A stretch of 64,000 nucleotides of DNA from Deltaproteobacteria bacterium (GCA_016192705.1 JACPTQ010000050.1:62001-126000), one strand, 5' to 3'; positions 26,596 to 35,926 are shown, counted from the stretch's first letter. A program made the numbers and translations. Notes: generated by a model not told the origin, from the letters alone.

Positions 26596-26637
26596 CTAAT
26601 CTGTAACTTTTCACCTCGCGCGACGATGGCGCCCCGC

Positions 26638-26699
26638 TTGACAAAGCGATAAGCGCGATCCATTATCCTAATCGTAACCCTTACGTTTACGGTAGGGTT
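26638..26699 (+). promoter_or_regulatory. Promoter and dyad of the isc operon
   Basis: TTGACA (26638-26643) is followed after 17 bp by CATTAT (26661-26666); a TATCCT at 26664-26669 would give a 20-bp spacer like MerR-controlled promoters. Just downstream, AACCCTTAC-GTTTAC-GGTAGGGTT (26676-26699) is an imperfect dyad (7 of 9 pairs) that could be the operator of the MerR-family gene starting at 26727. Which -10 is used cannot be decided by eye. Confidence 0.55.
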
Positions 26700-26726
26700 T
26701 GGGTTAAGGAGAGGCGAGGAACGGAA

Positions 26727-27236
26727 TTGAGCCCGGCGTTGGTCCAGATTGGCCGCACGATCCGCATCGGCGAGCTCGCTCGAATGACCGGTAAATCGGC
26801 GCGGGCGCTACATCTATATGAAGAGCTTGGGCTCCTCGATCCGACATCGCGAAGTCGGGGTGGCTTTCGACTTTACTCGTCGAGCTCAGTTCTTCGGGTT
26901 CGGTGGATCGGCCAAATGCAAGAGATGGGGTTCTCTCTCCCAGAGATTAAACAGGTTTTGGGGCACTGGGGAGAACAGCACGTAGGGCCTCAGGCAATGA
27001 GCTTTATCCGCCAGATATATCAGGAGAAATTACGTGCCGCACGCGAACAGCTTTCTCGCGTCGCGGAGTTGACGAAGGAGCTCGAACGGTCGGTGAGTTA
27101 CCTCAACACCTGCGAGACGTGCGACCCGATTCATCTCGTGTCGGACTGTCCGACGTGCGATGTCCACGCAAAAGACGATGTTGCGCCCGACCTTGTCGTC
27201 GGGATTCAGTCGATAAAGGAAGAGGCAAGAGGGTGA
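26727..27236 (+). CDS. MerR-family regulator with C-terminal CxxC...CxxC, first gene of the isc operon
   Basis: The 169-residue product has a TTG start at 26727 behind AAGGAGAGGCGAGG. The N-terminal winged-helix HTH is clear ([40 protein letters not shown]), with a coiled-coil dimerisation helix at about residues 90-125. The tail has Cys129, Cys132, Cys141 and Cys144 (C-x2-C-x8-C-x2-C) plus His147, able to hold a metal or an Fe-S cluster; SoxR uses four Cys with different spacing. Its TGA overlaps the iscS ATG. It occupies the place that the Rrf2-type regulator IscR holds in other isc operons, so an iron-sulfur-status sensor is the natural inference. No biochemical family matching this tail was recognised. 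Confidence 0.85.
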   Translation: MSPALVQIGRTIRIGELARMTGKSARALHLYEELGLLDPTSRSRGGFRLYSSSSVLRVRWIGQMQEMGFSLPEIKQVLGHWGEQHVGPQAMSFIRQIYQEKLRAAREQLSRVAELTKELERSVSYLNTCETCDPIHLVSDCPTCDVHAKDDVAPDLVVGIQSIKEEARG

Positions 27237-28450
27237 TGAAGCTACCTATATATATGGATAACCACGCGACGACGGCGGTCGACCCGCGGGTTGTTGAGGC
27301 GATGCTGCCGTACTTCACGGACGACTTTGGTAACGCGGCGAGTCGAAACCATGCGTTCGGCTGGAAAGCCGAGGAGGCGTGCGACTACGCGCGCGAGCAG
27401 ATTGCGGCGTTGATTGGGGCGAGCGAGAAGGAGATCGTTTTTACGTCGGGCGCGACGGAGAGCGATAATTTGGCGATCAAGGGGGCCGCCGAATTCTATA
27501 AGGAGAAGGGGCGGCACGTCGTGACGACGAAGATTGAGCACAAGGCGGTGCTCGACTCGTGTCACCGGCTCCTGCGCGAGGGTTGGGAAGTCACGTTTGT
27601 CGACGTCGGGCGCGATGGGCGCGTTTCGGCGGAGGCGATTGCGCGCGCGATACGGCCCGACACGACCGTCGTGTCGGTGATGTTTGTGAACAACGAGGTC
27701 GGGACAGTTCAGCCGATCGCGGAGATTGGGAAGGTTTGTAAAGAGAAGGGCGTCATTTTCCATTCGGACGCGGTGCAGGGCGTTGGGAAGCTTCCGTTCA
27801 ACGTGGATGAAATGAAGGTCGACCTTGTGTCGATGTCGGCGCACAAGATGTACGGGCCAAAGGGCGTCGGCGCGCTGTACGTGCGGCGGAAGAACCCACG
27901 CGTGCGGTTGCAGCCGCTCATCGATGGGGGTGGGCACGAGCGCGGGCTGCGAAGCGGGACGCTGAATGTGCCGGCGATTGTGGGGTTTGGGAAGGCGTGC
28001 GAGATCGCGCGGGCTGAAATGGCAACGGAGGCGGCGCGGCTTGTGGGGCTTCGCGAGCGGTTGCGGAAAAAGATTTTCGAGAACGTTGATGAAGTGTACG
28101 TGAACGGTTCGCTCGAACATCGGCTGCCGGGGAATTTGAACGTGAGTTTCTCGTATGTCGAGGGCGAGGCGCTTTTGATGGCGCTTAAGGAAGTCGCGGT
28201 GTCGAGCGGTTCGGCGTGTACGTCGGCGTCGCTTGAGCCGTCGTATGTGCTCCGTGCGCTGGGCGTCGAAGAGGAGCTCGCGCACACGTCGATTCGGTTT
28301 GGAATCGGACGGTTTAACACCGAGGAAGAGATCGATTTTGTTGCGAATTTGGTTGAGGAGAAGGTGAAGCGGCTGCGTGAGATGTCGCCGCTTTATGAGA
28401 TGGCGAGAGAAGGGATCGATTTGAAGAAGATTTCGTGGGCGGCGCATTGA
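27236..28450 (+). CDS. iscS: Cysteine desulfurase IscS
   Basis: The 404-residue product has the same length as E. coli IscS. This PLP enzyme removes sulfur from cysteine and passes it to IscU and other acceptors. Landmarks are [53 protein letters not shown] (PLP lysine near residue 206) and the mobile-loop [19 protein letters not shown] with the sulfur-carrying Cys near residue 328. The ATG at 27236 overlaps the MerR stop (TGATG), and iscU follows after 32 bp. It is the general group I enzyme, distinct from the NifS-type paralogue at 40313. Confidence 0.97.
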   Translation: MKLPIYMDNHATTAVDPRVVEAMLPYFTDDFGNAASRNHAFGWKAEEACDYAREQIAALIGASEKEIVFTSGATESDNLAIKGAAEFYKEKGRHVVTTKIEHKAVLDSCHRLLREGWEVTFVDVGRDGRVSAEAIARAIRPDTTVVSVMFVNNEVGTVQPIAEIGKVCKEKGVIFHSDAVQGVGKLPFNVDEMKVDLVSMSAHKMYGPKGVGALYVRRKNPRVRLQPLIDGGGHERGLRSGTLNVPAIVGFGKACEIARAEMATEAARLVGLRERLRKKIFENVDEVYVNGSLEHRLPGNLNVSFSYVEGEALLMALKEVAVSSGSACTSASLEPSYVLRALGVEEELAHTSIRFGIGRFNTEEEIDFVANLVEEKVKRLREMSPLYEMAREGIDLKKISWAAH

Positions 28451-28482
28451 GGTGCGTGGCTTTTTGATAGGAGGACGGTGAG

Positions 28483-28932
28483 ATGGCTTACAGCGGAAAA
28501 GTGATTGACCACTACGAGAACCCACGAAACGTGGGAACACTCGATAAGAACGACCCGAGCGTTGGGACGGGCCTCGTGGGCGCGCCGGCGTGCGGTGATG
28601 TGATGCGGTTGCAGCTCAAGGTGAGCGAGGCTGGGATCATCGAGGACGCGAAGTTCAAGACGTTCGGGTGTGGGAGCGCGATCGCGAGCTCGAGCCTTGT
28701 GACCGAGTGGGTCAAGGGGAAGTCGATCGACGAGGCGGGGCAGATCCGAAACACCGACATCGCGAAGGAGCTGTCGCTGCCGCCCGTGAAGATTCACTGC
28801 AGCGTGCTCGCCGAAGATGCGATTAAGGCGGCGATTGAGGATTTTCGGAAGAAGCGGGACGAGAAGAGAAACCACAGAGACACGGAGAAGCAGAGTTCAG
28901 ATGAGGAAGAAAAGAAAAGGGTGACGGCGTAG
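28483..28932 (+). CDS. iscU: Iron-sulfur cluster scaffold IscU with repeat-encoded C-terminal tail
   Basis: The protein has 149 residues. The first 128 align without gaps to E. coli IscU: Cys37 (GAPACGDVM), Asp39, Cys63 (FGCGSAIASSS) and Cys106 (KIHCSVLAED) are in place, as is the HscA-binding LPPVK. It assembles [2Fe-2S] clusters with IscS sulfur and passes them on through HscB/HscA. From residue 129 a charged tail (RNHRDTEKQSSDEEEKKRV) is unlike any IscU. It is encoded by an AACCACAGAG-type repeat inserted exactly where the normal stop would be. The ribosome site is TAGGAGG at 28469. The active fold should be intact, but the tail sits at the end of the C-terminal helix. Confidence 0.97.
   Translation: MAYSGKVIDHYENPRNVGTLDKNDPSVGTGLVGAPACGDVMRLQLKVSEAGIIEDAKFKTFGCGSAIASSSLVTEWVKGKSIDEAGQIRNTDIAKELSLPPVKIHCSVLAEDAIKAAIEDFRKKRDEKRNHRDTEKQSSDEEEKKRVTA
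28861..28910 (+). repeat. AACCACAGAG-type repeat inside the 3' end of iscU
   Basis: GAGAAGAGAAACCACAGAG followed by ACACGGAGAAGCAGAG and TTCAGATGAGGAAG matches the copies at 52114 and 23115. It is translated as the last 21 residues of IscU. Confidence 0.8.
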
Positions 28933-28943
28933 GAGAGGCGACG

Positions 28944-29273
28944 ATGCCGGCGATAACGGTGACAGAGCGAGCCGCAAAGCACATTCGGGAGGCGCTCGAG
29001 AAGCGTGGGACGCCGGACCAGGTGTTGCGCGTCGCGGTTAAGGGTGGAGGATGCTCGGGGTTTTCGTATCACATCACGTACGCCGAGAAGCCGGGAGTAC
29101 GTGACGCCGTGTTTGAGCGGAATGGGGTGCGCGTGGTGGTTGACCCCAAAAGTCTCATTTACCTCGACGGGACGGAGCTCGATTGGGTGCAAACGCTGAT
29201 GCAGTCGGGGTACCAGTTCAATAATCCGCAGGTGAAGGCGAGTTGTGGTTGCGGCGAGAGTTTTCAGGTGTAG
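28944..29273 (+). CDS. iscA: A-type Fe-S carrier IscA
   Basis: The 109-residue product starts at 28944 behind TAGGAGAGGCGACG. The three conserved cysteines of A-type carriers are present: GGGCSGFSY and the C-terminal ASCGCGESF. It carries clusters (or iron) from IscU to target apoproteins. The size and sequence (ITVTERAAKHIREAL; DPKSLIYLDGTELDW) fit IscA rather than ErpA or SufA, helped by its place between iscU and hscB. Confidence 0.95.
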   Translation: MPAITVTERAAKHIREALEKRGTPDQVLRVAVKGGGCSGFSYHITYAEKPGVRDAVFERNGVRVVVDPKSLIYLDGTELDWVQTLMQSGYQFNNPQVKASCGCGESFQV

Positions 29274-29317
29274 GGGGGCAACGGGTCAGGCGGCAGCCAG
29301 CGCTCGGTTTGAAATCA

Positions 29318-30034
29318 ATGACGTGTTGGAACTGCGAGCGTGACGCACGCGATGAGGCGGTGTGTGGGTTTTGCGGAAAGCTGCAGCCACTTGCGCGCGA
29401 TGCGGACCATTTCACGGTGATGGGATTTTCGCGACGTTATGCGGTTTTGCGAGACGAGGTGGACACGAGGTTTCGCGAGCTGTCACGGCGGTTTCACCCG
29501 GACCGTTTGGCGCGGGAATCAGCCGAGGAGCGTCGAATCGCACTGCAGCGGACGGTTGCGTTGAACGACGCTTATCGCGTGCTACGGGACGACGTGAAGC
29601 GGGGCGAGTATTTGTTGAAGCTGTGGGGGATCGACGTTGGGGCGGAGAAGTCGGGCCAAGCGAGTGCCATCGGGCTTGGCGGCGGGTTCTTGATGGAGAT
29701 GTTGGAGCGGCGCGAGGCGCTTCTAGAGGCGCGGGCGGCTGGGGATCGCGGGACGGAAGAGCGGCTCTTCGCGGAGGCGCGCGAGGCGCGTGCGGCGGCG
29801 CTGGAACGCGCGGCGGCGGGGTTGGACGAGGAGGAAGAGAAAGGCGATAGGAAAGAAGGCGCCGGACCGGGAGCGGGTGCGGGTGCGGATGCAGGAGCGG
29901 ATGCGGAAACGGGAGCGGTAGCGGTAGCGGGTGCGCTAGCGGGAGAGGGTGCGGGGCGGCTCGGGGAGGTGGCGCGCGAGTTTGCGCGGATTAGATATTA
30001 CGCTCGGTTTTTGGGTGAGGCCGCTGATGACTGA
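29318..30034 (+). CDS. hscB: Fe-S co-chaperone HscB with N-terminal CWxC zinc module and low-complexity insertion
   Basis: The protein has 238 residues; bacterial HscB is normally about 170. The start at 29318 gives [20 protein letters not shown] with Cys3, Cys6, Cys16 and Cys19, the two CxxC pairs that bind zinc in mitochondrial HSC20/HSCB. The J domain follows ([28 protein letters not shown] with the HPD motif), then the three-helix IscU-binding domain. Within that domain an acidic run and a Gly/Ala/Asp-rich stretch of about 40 residues interrupt the sequence before the last helix ([16 protein letters not shown]). It recruits IscU to HscA and stimulates its ATPase. No strong ribosome site precedes the ATG; a longer frame from 29243 overlaps iscA and is less likely. 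Confidence 0.93.
   Translation: MTCWNCERDARDEAVCGFCGKLQPLARDADHFTVMGFSRRYAVLRDEVDTRFRELSRRFHPDRLARESAEERRIALQRTVALNDAYRVLRDDVKRGEYLLKLWGIDVGAEKSGQASAIGLGGGFLMEMLERREALLEARAAGDRGTEERLFAEAREARAAALERAAAGLDEEEEKGDRKEGAGPGAGAGADAGADAETGAVAVAGALAGEGAGRLGEVAREFARIRYYARFLGEAADD
29826..29960 (+). repeat. GCGGGTGCGGATGC low-complexity run inside hscB
   Basis: GAGGAGGAAGAGAAAGGCGATAGGAAAGAAG is followed by about 90 bp of hexamer-like units (GGGAGCGGGTGCGGGTGCGG, GGAGCGGATGCGG, GGAGCGGTAGCGG). The same motif accompanies the repeats at 24126 and 35927 and encodes the D-A-G linkers at 15750-15860 and 38225-38330. Confidence 0.7.
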
Positions 30035-31937
30035 CGAGCAACAACATCGTGTGAGCGGGCTCATTCAGGTTGACGACCCGCTCGAGACGAAAGAGCCGGT
30101 CGCAAAGCCGATCGGCATCGATCTCGGGACGACGTTTAGCCTCGTCGCGCATGTGTCGTGCGGGAGGCCAGCGGTGATTGCGGATGGCGCGCGGCGCGCG
30201 TTGCTTCCGTCGGTTGTGCACTATCGGCGCGACGGTGGCGTAGACGTTGGTGACGACGCGGTTGCGCGGGCGATCGATTTTCCTGAGGACACAATCGCGT
30301 CTGCGAAGCGCTTCATGGGGAAGGGCGCGGACGATGCGGAGACGAGGCGGCTGGGGTCGTACCGGTTTGCGGCGGGCGCGGGCCCAGTCGTGCGCTTTGC
30401 GGTTGCGGGAGAGGGTGGTGCAGCGGCGCGCTCCGTGTCGCCGGTCGAGGTGTCAGCCGAGATTTTGCTGGCGTTGCGTGCGCGAGCGGAGAAGGCGTTC
30501 GGGGCGGCGGTCGGTGGCGCGGTTATCACGGTGCCGGCCTACTTCGACGAGGCGCAGCGTCAGGCGACGAAAGACGCGGGGCGACTCGCGGGGTTAACGG
30601 TCCTCCGGTTGTTGAACGAGCCGACGGCGGCGGCCCTGGCGTATGGCCTCGACAAGAAGCAGAACGGGCTTTTCGCGATTTACGATCTGGGCGGGGGGAC
30701 GTTCGACATTTCGATTTTGAAACTTGTCGACGGTGTCTTTCAGGTTCAAGCAACGGGCGGCGACACGGCGCTTGGCGGCGACGATTTCGATCGGGCGGTT
30801 GCGGCGCGGTTGCTTGAAGCGGTCGATTCGCGGCCGGCGGGCCTCATTCGCGCTGCGCTGGCCGCGGCGCGGGAAGCGAAGCATCGTTTGACTGAGGCGA
30901 CAGAAACGGTCATCGAATTCGAATACAACGGGCAGCGGTTCAAGACGCGGCTCGTGCGCGACGAGTTCGATACGCTGATACGTCCGTGGGTCGAGCGAAC
31001 CGCCGCGACGTGTCGACGCGCGATGAAGGACGCGGGGTGCGCACCGGGTGATTTGGATGGCGTCATTCTCGTTGGTGGCTCGACGCGCGTTCCGCTTGTG
31101 CGGCGTTTTGTGCGTGACCTTTTTGGGAAGGACCCGTTCGCCGACATCGATCCCGATCAGGTCGTGGCGCTTGGCGCGGCCGTGCAGGCTGATTTGCTTG
31201 CCGGGACAGGGCCGCGCGATGAGGTTCTGCTTCTCGATGTGACGCCGCTGTCGCTCGGGCTCGAGATGATGGGCGGCGTCGTGGAAAAAATCGTTCCGCG
31301 CAATTCGCCGATTCCGACGAGTGCGGCGCAGGTGTTTACGACGTACGCCGACGCGCAGACGGGCATGGAGATTCACGTGGTGCAGGGCGAGCGCGATTTG
31401 GTCGCCGATTGTCGGTCGCTCGCGCACTTCACGCTGCGCGGAATTCCGCCAATGCCGGCCGGAATCGGGCGCGTCAAGGTGACGTTTCTGGTTGATGCGG
31501 ATGGGCTCTTGCAGGTCACGGCCGAGGAAGAGACGACGCACACCGCGCAGACGATCGCGGTGACGCCGACTTACGGGCTGACCGACGAAGAGGTTCTGCG
31601 CATGCTCCTCGAATCGTACGAACGCGCGGAGGGTGATGTGCGCGAGCGGGCGCTTCGCGAGCAGCGGGTCGAGGCGGCGCGGATTTTGGCTGCGACGGAA
31701 AGCGCGATGGCGGCGGATCGCGACCTTGTAACGGCCGAGCTTGATGCGGCGATGGGTGCCGCGATGAAGACGCTTCGTGATGCGGCGGCCGGAACAAATG
31801 CCGATGCGATTCGCGCGGCGATCGCCGCGCTTGACGAGGTGGCGGTCCCGTTCGCAGAGGCGCGAATGAACCGCGCGATAGGGAGCGCTGTTCGCGGCAA
31901 AAGCGTCGACGCGGTTTTGGAGAAGGACCGTGGCTAG
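30027..31937 (+). CDS. hscA: Fe-S specialised Hsp70 chaperone HscA
   Basis: The 636-residue product starts at 30027, overlapping the hscB stop by 8 bp. Hsp70 signatures are present: [31 protein letters not shown] and [17 protein letters not shown], with the interdomain linker region [20 protein letters not shown]. The N-terminus preceding the ATPase domain ([16 protein letters not shown]) matches HscA rather than DnaK. It uses ATP to release the cluster from IscU after recognising LPPVK, with HscB as co-chaperone. The fdx gene overlaps its end by 8 bp. Confidence 0.96.
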   Translation: MTDEQQHRVSGLIQVDDPLETKEPVAKPIGIDLGTTFSLVAHVSCGRPAVIADGARRALLPSVVHYRRDGGVDVGDDAVARAIDFPEDTIASAKRFMGKGADDAETRRLGSYRFAAGAGPVVRFAVAGEGGAAARSVSPVEVSAEILLALRARAEKAFGAAVGGAVITVPAYFDEAQRQATKDAGRLAGLTVLRLLNEPTAAALAYGLDKKQNGLFAIYDLGGGTFDISILKLVDGVFQVQATGGDTALGGDDFDRAVAARLLEAVDSRPAGLIRAALAAAREAKHRLTEATETVIEFEYNGQRFKTRLVRDEFDTLIRPWVERTAATCRRAMKDAGCAPGDLDGVILVGGSTRVPLVRRFVRDLFGKDPFADIDPDQVVALGAAVQADLLAGTGPRDEVLLLDVTPLSLGLEMMGGVVEKIVPRNSPIPTSAAQVFTTYADAQTGMEIHVVQGERDLVADCRSLAHFTLRGIPPMPAGIGRVKVTFLVDADGLLQVTAEEETTHTAQTIAVTPTYGLTDEEVLRMLLESYERAEGDVRERALREQRVEAARILAATESAMAADRDLVTAELDAAMGAAMKTLRDAAAGTNADAIRAAIAALDEVAVPFAEARMNRAIGSAVRGKSVDAVLEKDRG

Positions 31938-32283
31938 AATCACGTTCCTTAAGAATCGGCTGCAGCCCGAGGACGCGACGATCGACGTCGCCGAAGGCAC
32001 GACGCTGCTCAAGGCCGCGCAGGATAATGCGATTCCGCTCGGACATGCGTGCGGCGGCGTTTGCGCGTGCTCAACGTGTCACGTCTACGTGCGGCGCGGG
32101 TTCGATTCGCTCGGTGAGATGGAAGAAGACGAATCGGACATTCTCGACAAGGCGTTCGGCGTTCTCGCGGTGTCGCGGCTCGGTTGCCAGACGAAGGTCG
32201 CCCGGACCGATCTTGTCGTCGAAATCACGCCCGAGAGCTCGCAGGCTTACGAAAACGAGCACCCCGAACTCAAACCGAAATAG
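31930..32283 (+). CDS. fdx: ISC-type [2Fe-2S] ferredoxin
   Basis: The 117-residue product starts with GTG at 31930, overlapping hscA. Cluster ligands are in [15 protein letters not shown] (Cys at positions 0, 6 and 9 of that stretch) and a later RLGCQTKVA, the adrenodoxin-like pattern of E. coli Fdx. It supplies electrons for cluster assembly on IscU. The sequence [14 protein letters not shown] is typical of ISC ferredoxins. It should be followed directly by iscX, but a non-coding inverted-repeat element lies between them. Confidence 0.96.
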   Translation: MARITFLKNRLQPEDATIDVAEGTTLLKAAQDNAIPLGHACGGVCACSTCHVYVRRGFDSLGEMEEDESDILDKAFGVLAVSRLGCQTKVARTDLVVEITPESSQAYENEHPELKPK

Positions 32284-32285
32284 AG

Positions 32286-32859
32286 TTTGGATTTTCTCCC
32301 AATCCCCGGTTAAGCGCTCCGTTCGCTCGTGAGCGCGAGGGTCGACAGGAGCCCGCTTCGGCGCGCCGACGTCCTCGGGTCTGATTTGAGACGCGCGAAC
32401 GATCTGCGGTTCAGAGGCTCGCGAAAGCTCGGTTGTCCCAGCCAATATCGCGCTGCAGACCCTGCGGAGGCGCGCCTTTGCGGCGCCCCTGCCGACCCCA
32501 CGCAAATCTGGGTGGACCGCTTTCCGGAGACGTGTTTTCTGGGCTTGAGGGCGGAACGAAGAGTTCACCCGCTGGGTGTCGACTGACGATCGATCGACTC
32601 CCAAGCCTCTTAACCGCCGTTCCAGGAAAACTGCCAAGTTCTGATTGGGCGGGCGGGGATTGGGCACGCAAAGGCTCGCATCCGCAGGGGATGAGGTGCC
32701 GATGGGGCGTGGAATTGCCGTTCTCATGATGTTTGATTCGTTTCGTGCGGACTCACATTTAATGTCAGACCCGAGGACTTTTGCGAGCCGGAGCGAGCCC
32801 AAACCCGACCGCCCCACGCAGGGCTCGGCCGTTAACCTGGAATTAGGCTTTGGATTTTC
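32286..32859. mobile_element. Inverted-repeat, MITE-like element of about 570 bp between fdx and iscX
   Basis: An 11-bp direct repeat TTTGGATTTTC lies at 32286-32296 and 32849-32859. Inside it the two ends are imperfect inverted repeats: CCCAATCCCCGGTTAA on the left matches the reverse complement of the right end (CCTAATTCCAGGTTAA) at 13 of 16 bases. Further in, GTCCTCGGGTCTGA (from 32369) is repeated in inverted orientation (TCAGACCCGAGGAC, from 32765). No convincing gene lies inside; the longest frame (32329-32586, 85 residues) has no protein-like composition. A non-autonomous insertion is inferred. Confidence 0.5.
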
Positions 32860-32893
32860 CACAGCGCGGCATTTGGTGTAGAAATGACGGCGC

Positions 32894-33097
32894 ATGAACC
32901 TCAAATGGACCAACGCCCGCGAAATCGCCGAGGCCCTGGCGCGCCGATACCCCGAAGCCGACCCGCTCGCGATTCGGTTGACCGACTTGGGACGCATGGT
33001 GCGTGAGACGCCGGGTTTCGCCGACGAGCCCACTGGCGCGAATTCGAAGGTGTTGCAGGCGATCCAAACCGCCTGGCTCGACGAAGTGAGCGATTAA
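32894..33097 (+). CDS. iscX: IscX (YfhJ), ISC accessory protein
   Basis: The 67-residue product is close in length and sequence to E. coli IscX: LKWTNAREIAEALARRYPEA, the acidic patch region, and the closing IQTAWLDEVSD. IscX binds IscS at the site shared with frataxin and is thought to tune the rate of cluster formation with iron. It is the last gene of the isc group and follows the inverted-repeat element. The MMPL exporter gene begins 15 bp after it. Confidence 0.94.
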   Translation: MNLKWTNAREIAEALARRYPEADPLAIRLTDLGRMVRETPGFADEPTGANSKVLQAIQTAWLDEVSD

Positions 33098-33112
33098 CTT
33101 TTCGGGCTCCGG

Positions 33113-35914
33113 TTGAACGAGCGGGTGTTTGAGAGATTTGGACGGTGGGCGCTTCGCCACGCGCGACCGCTGTTCATCGCAGCCGGATGCTTAACGGCGG
33201 CGTCGATCGCGACGCTTCCGTCGATTCGCGTGGACACATCGCGCACGAACCTCGTCTCGCCGCACAACCCGTGGCAGGCCGCGTATCAGCGCTATCTCGA
33301 CGAGTTTGGCGCGCCACCACCGCTCGTCGTTTTTCTTGAGGGCGCAAACGTCGACGCGCTGCGAGCGGTCGCGCGCGAGCTTGACGACACGCTTTTGCGC
33401 GTCCCAAACGTTCAACGCGTTTTTTCGCGGCTCGATTTGTTGTCGCTGGGGCTCGTGGCGTTTTCGCAATCGGATGAGGCGACGCGCACGCGCGTGGTTT
33501 CGGACCTGCGGCGCGCGAAGCCACTCATCGAGGCGATCGCGAAAGGGGGTGGGCTGGTTGGCCTTTTCAACGTCGTCGCCGACGAGGCGGAGCGTCACGG
33601 GCGAAGAAAGCGGGGGGATGGGCCTCAAATGGCCGGCGCAGGCGGTGTGGACGGCGGAGTCGCAACCGAGGCGCGTCATCCCGAGGAGGTGCGTGAGGGG
33701 CTCGACGCGCTCGCGAGCATCTTTCGTGTTTTGAGTGAGCTTGTGCGAATGGGTGACGATGGATCACGCGCGGCGCGCATGCGATCGCCCGAGCTCAAGG
33801 GGCTCGACGAACTCGGTTATGTTACGGGACGCGATGGCAAGTCGCTCGTCATCACCGTTGAGCCGACTTCGCACAACGATTCCGCGGAGTACTTATCGCC
33901 GTTTGTGCGCGGGGTGCGCGACAATGTGCGCGCGGCGGTCAGGCGCGCGGAGGCTGCACACGGCACATCGATCCGCGCGGGTGTGACTGGCATTCCGGCG
34001 ACCGTCATCGACGAGCTCGATGCCATCGCGTCGGACACGTTCGTCACGACATTTCTTTCGTTTGTGTTCGTCGCGATTCTCATTTTCGCCGGGTGCCGGA
34101 GCGTTCGCACAACCGCGCTCGCCCTGTCGCCGCTTGTCATCGGCATCGCCTGGTCGGTTGGGTACGTGATGGTGACCGTCGGCCACTTCAACCTCATCAC
34201 AAGCACGTTCATGTCGACCGCGCTTGGGCTCGGCATCGATTACGCGATTCACATGTACATGAACTTCGTCGACGAGGCGCGCGTAGGGCGCGAGGGCGCG
34301 ATTGAAAAGGCCGTGGGCCGCGTGGGCCCGGGGATCCTGACGACGGCGCTTGCGACGATCGCGAGTTTCCTTTGCTTGCTGATGGTTGAGCTCCGCGCCT
34401 TCCAGGATCTTGGCGTCATTGCCGCGGTGGGAATGGTTCTCATCGTGGTGGCGACGCTCTTTCTCTTTCCAAAGATGTTGACGTTCGCGACAATTTCAAA
34501 GGCCGAATCGGTTGCGCCGCGATGGACCGCGTGGCTCGAGCGACTCCTCACACGTCATCCCAAGAGCGTGGTCCTTGCCGCGATCGCGATTACGCTCGCG
34601 CTTTTACCGGGCGCATTCGGCCTACGATTCGATTACAACCTCGCGGAGCTTTTGCCGCGCAAAGCCGAGTCGATCGAAACGCAAGCGCGGCTCTCGCGCC
34701 TGACCGATTTCTCGGGCGAGTATCTCGTTGCGACCGCCGATTCCATCAAGGAGGCGCGCCGGATCGAAGCGGACTTTCGCGCCTTGCCATCTGTCGGCCG
34801 CGTTGAATCGATTGCGCCGGTTATTTCGAAGGCGCTTCTTGAGCCCGGCCCATCGGGGGGCAGCGTGACACGCGACGATCTCGTGGTGCGGGTCGCGCGC
34901 GCGGTCGACGCACTCGGGCCCGCCCTTCGAACGCTTGCCGAGGTTGCGGCTCCGTTCGCCGGAATGATGGCGTTGCTTCCGCCCTTGAATCGCGATGCGC
35001 TCGACAAGAGTCTCGGTCGCCTCGGTCGTGTGCTGACCGTCGCGCGATTTGTTCTTGTTGGACCGGCGCTCGTCGGGGTACGCGCCGCGGAAGGCGGGCT
35101 GCGCGAGTTTCGCGCGGCGCTCGACAGCGTTGCCGCGGATGAGGGGACGCGGCGGCTTCGATTGGTTGAGGCGCACGGGTGGTCGCTTGCGCGGACGTTG
35201 GTCGACCGGTGGCGTGAACTGACCGTTCGCGGAGACGACGGGCTTGGGATGCGTGTCGCGATGGGACAGTCGCTCCAAACGGTGATCGGGCGTTTCGTTG
35301 GGCGGAGCGGTAAGTTTGCCGTTTACGCGTATCCGAAAGAGAGCATTTGGGAGCGCGAGCCGCTTGAACGCTATATCGCGGAAACGCGTCGCGTGTCGCC
35401 AAACGTCACGGGATTCCCCGCGACGTTTTTCGAGATTTCGCGCGGCATTCAGCGCAGCATTCTCATTGCGGGTGGTGTTTCGTTCGCGATCGTTATTCTG
35501 CTCGTGTGGCTTGATTTTCGGCGAATCCGTGATGTTTTTCTCGCGCTGTTTCCGATCGCGATGGGCGCTCTGTGGATGCTGGGCCTCATGAAGATCGCCA
35601 ACATGTCGTTTAACCTTGCGAACCTTGTCGGCGTTCCGCTCGTGACCGGAATGGCGGTTGAGAGTGGGATTTACATCATCCATCGGCGACGCCAACTTGA
35701 AACGTTTTCGCTGCAAGAGATTTTTAGCGGCACGGGTCGCGGCGTCATCTACTCCGCAATCACGACGATTGCCGCCTTCGGTGCCCTCGCGCTGGCGCAG
35801 CACCGCGGGATCGCATCGATGGGTTTTTTGCTGTTGACCGGCATCAGCGCGTGCCTCGTAACGTCGCTCGTCGTCATGCCGGCGCTGCTTCGATGGATGG
35901 AAGGGCGAGAGTAG
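33113..35914 (+). CDS. MMPL/RND-superfamily exporter (HpnN-like)
   Basis: The 933-residue product has a TTG start at 33113 (a GTG at 33125 is the alternative). The topology is two halves, each with one N-terminal helix, a large periplasmic loop and a cluster of transmembrane helices (about residues 305-470 and 780-930). The first loop reads IRVDTSRTNLVSPHNPWQAA, like hopanoid transporter HpnN and related lipid exporters. TALGLGIDYAIHMYMNF holds the charged residue typical of proton-driven RND pumps; GVPLVTGMAVESGIYIIH is its counterpart. Hopanoid or other lipid export to the outer membrane is possible, but no hopanoid synthesis genes are seen here. It may be co-transcribed with iscX (15-bp gap). 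Confidence 0.85.
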   Translation: MNERVFERFGRWALRHARPLFIAAGCLTAASIATLPSIRVDTSRTNLVSPHNPWQAAYQRYLDEFGAPPPLVVFLEGANVDALRAVARELDDTLLRVPNVQRVFSRLDLLSLGLVAFSQSDEATRTRVVSDLRRAKPLIEAIAKGGGLVGLFNVVADEAERHGRRKRGDGPQMAGAGGVDGGVATEARHPEEVREGLDALASIFRVLSELVRMGDDGSRAARMRSPELKGLDELGYVTGRDGKSLVITVEPTSHNDSAEYLSPFVRGVRDNVRAAVRRAEAAHGTSIRAGVTGIPATVIDELDAIASDTFVTTFLSFVFVAILIFAGCRSVRTTALALSPLVIGIAWSVGYVMVTVGHFNLITSTFMSTALGLGIDYAIHMYMNFVDEARVGREGAIEKAVGRVGPGILTTALATIASFLCLLMVELRAFQDLGVIAAVGMVLIVVATLFLFPKMLTFATISKAESVAPRWTAWLERLLTRHPKSVVLAAIAITLALLPGAFGLRFDYNLAELLPRKAESIETQARLSRLTDFSGEYLVATADSIKEARRIEADFRALPSVGRVESIAPVISKALLEPGPSGGSVTRDDLVVRVARAVDALGPALRTLAEVAAPFAGMMALLPPLNRDALDKSLGRLGRVLTVARFVLVGPALVGVRAAEGGLREFRAALDSVAADEGTRRLRLVEAHGWSLARTLVDRWRELTVRGDDGLGMRVAMGQSLQTVIGRFVGRSGKFAVYAYPKESIWEREPLERYIAETRRVSPNVTGFPATFFEISRGIQRSILIAGGVSFAIVILLVWLDFRRIRDVFLALFPIAMGALWMLGLMKIANMSFNLANLVGVPLVTGMAVESGIYIIHRRRQLETFSLQEIFSGTGRGVIYSAITTIAAFGALALAQHRGIASMGFLLLTGISACLVTSLVVMPALLRWMEGRE

Positions 35915-35926
35915 CGGGGGCGGGAA

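Noticed and set aside
26638-26669. Firm claim of a MerR-type 20-bp-spaced promoter
   Set aside because: A 17-bp-spaced CATTAT is equally good, so the unusual spacing cannot be asserted from sequence alone.
32329-32586. 85-residue frame inside the inverted-repeat element as a transposase remnant
   Set aside because: No transposase or other motif, no ribosome site and an Arg/Ala-rich composition.
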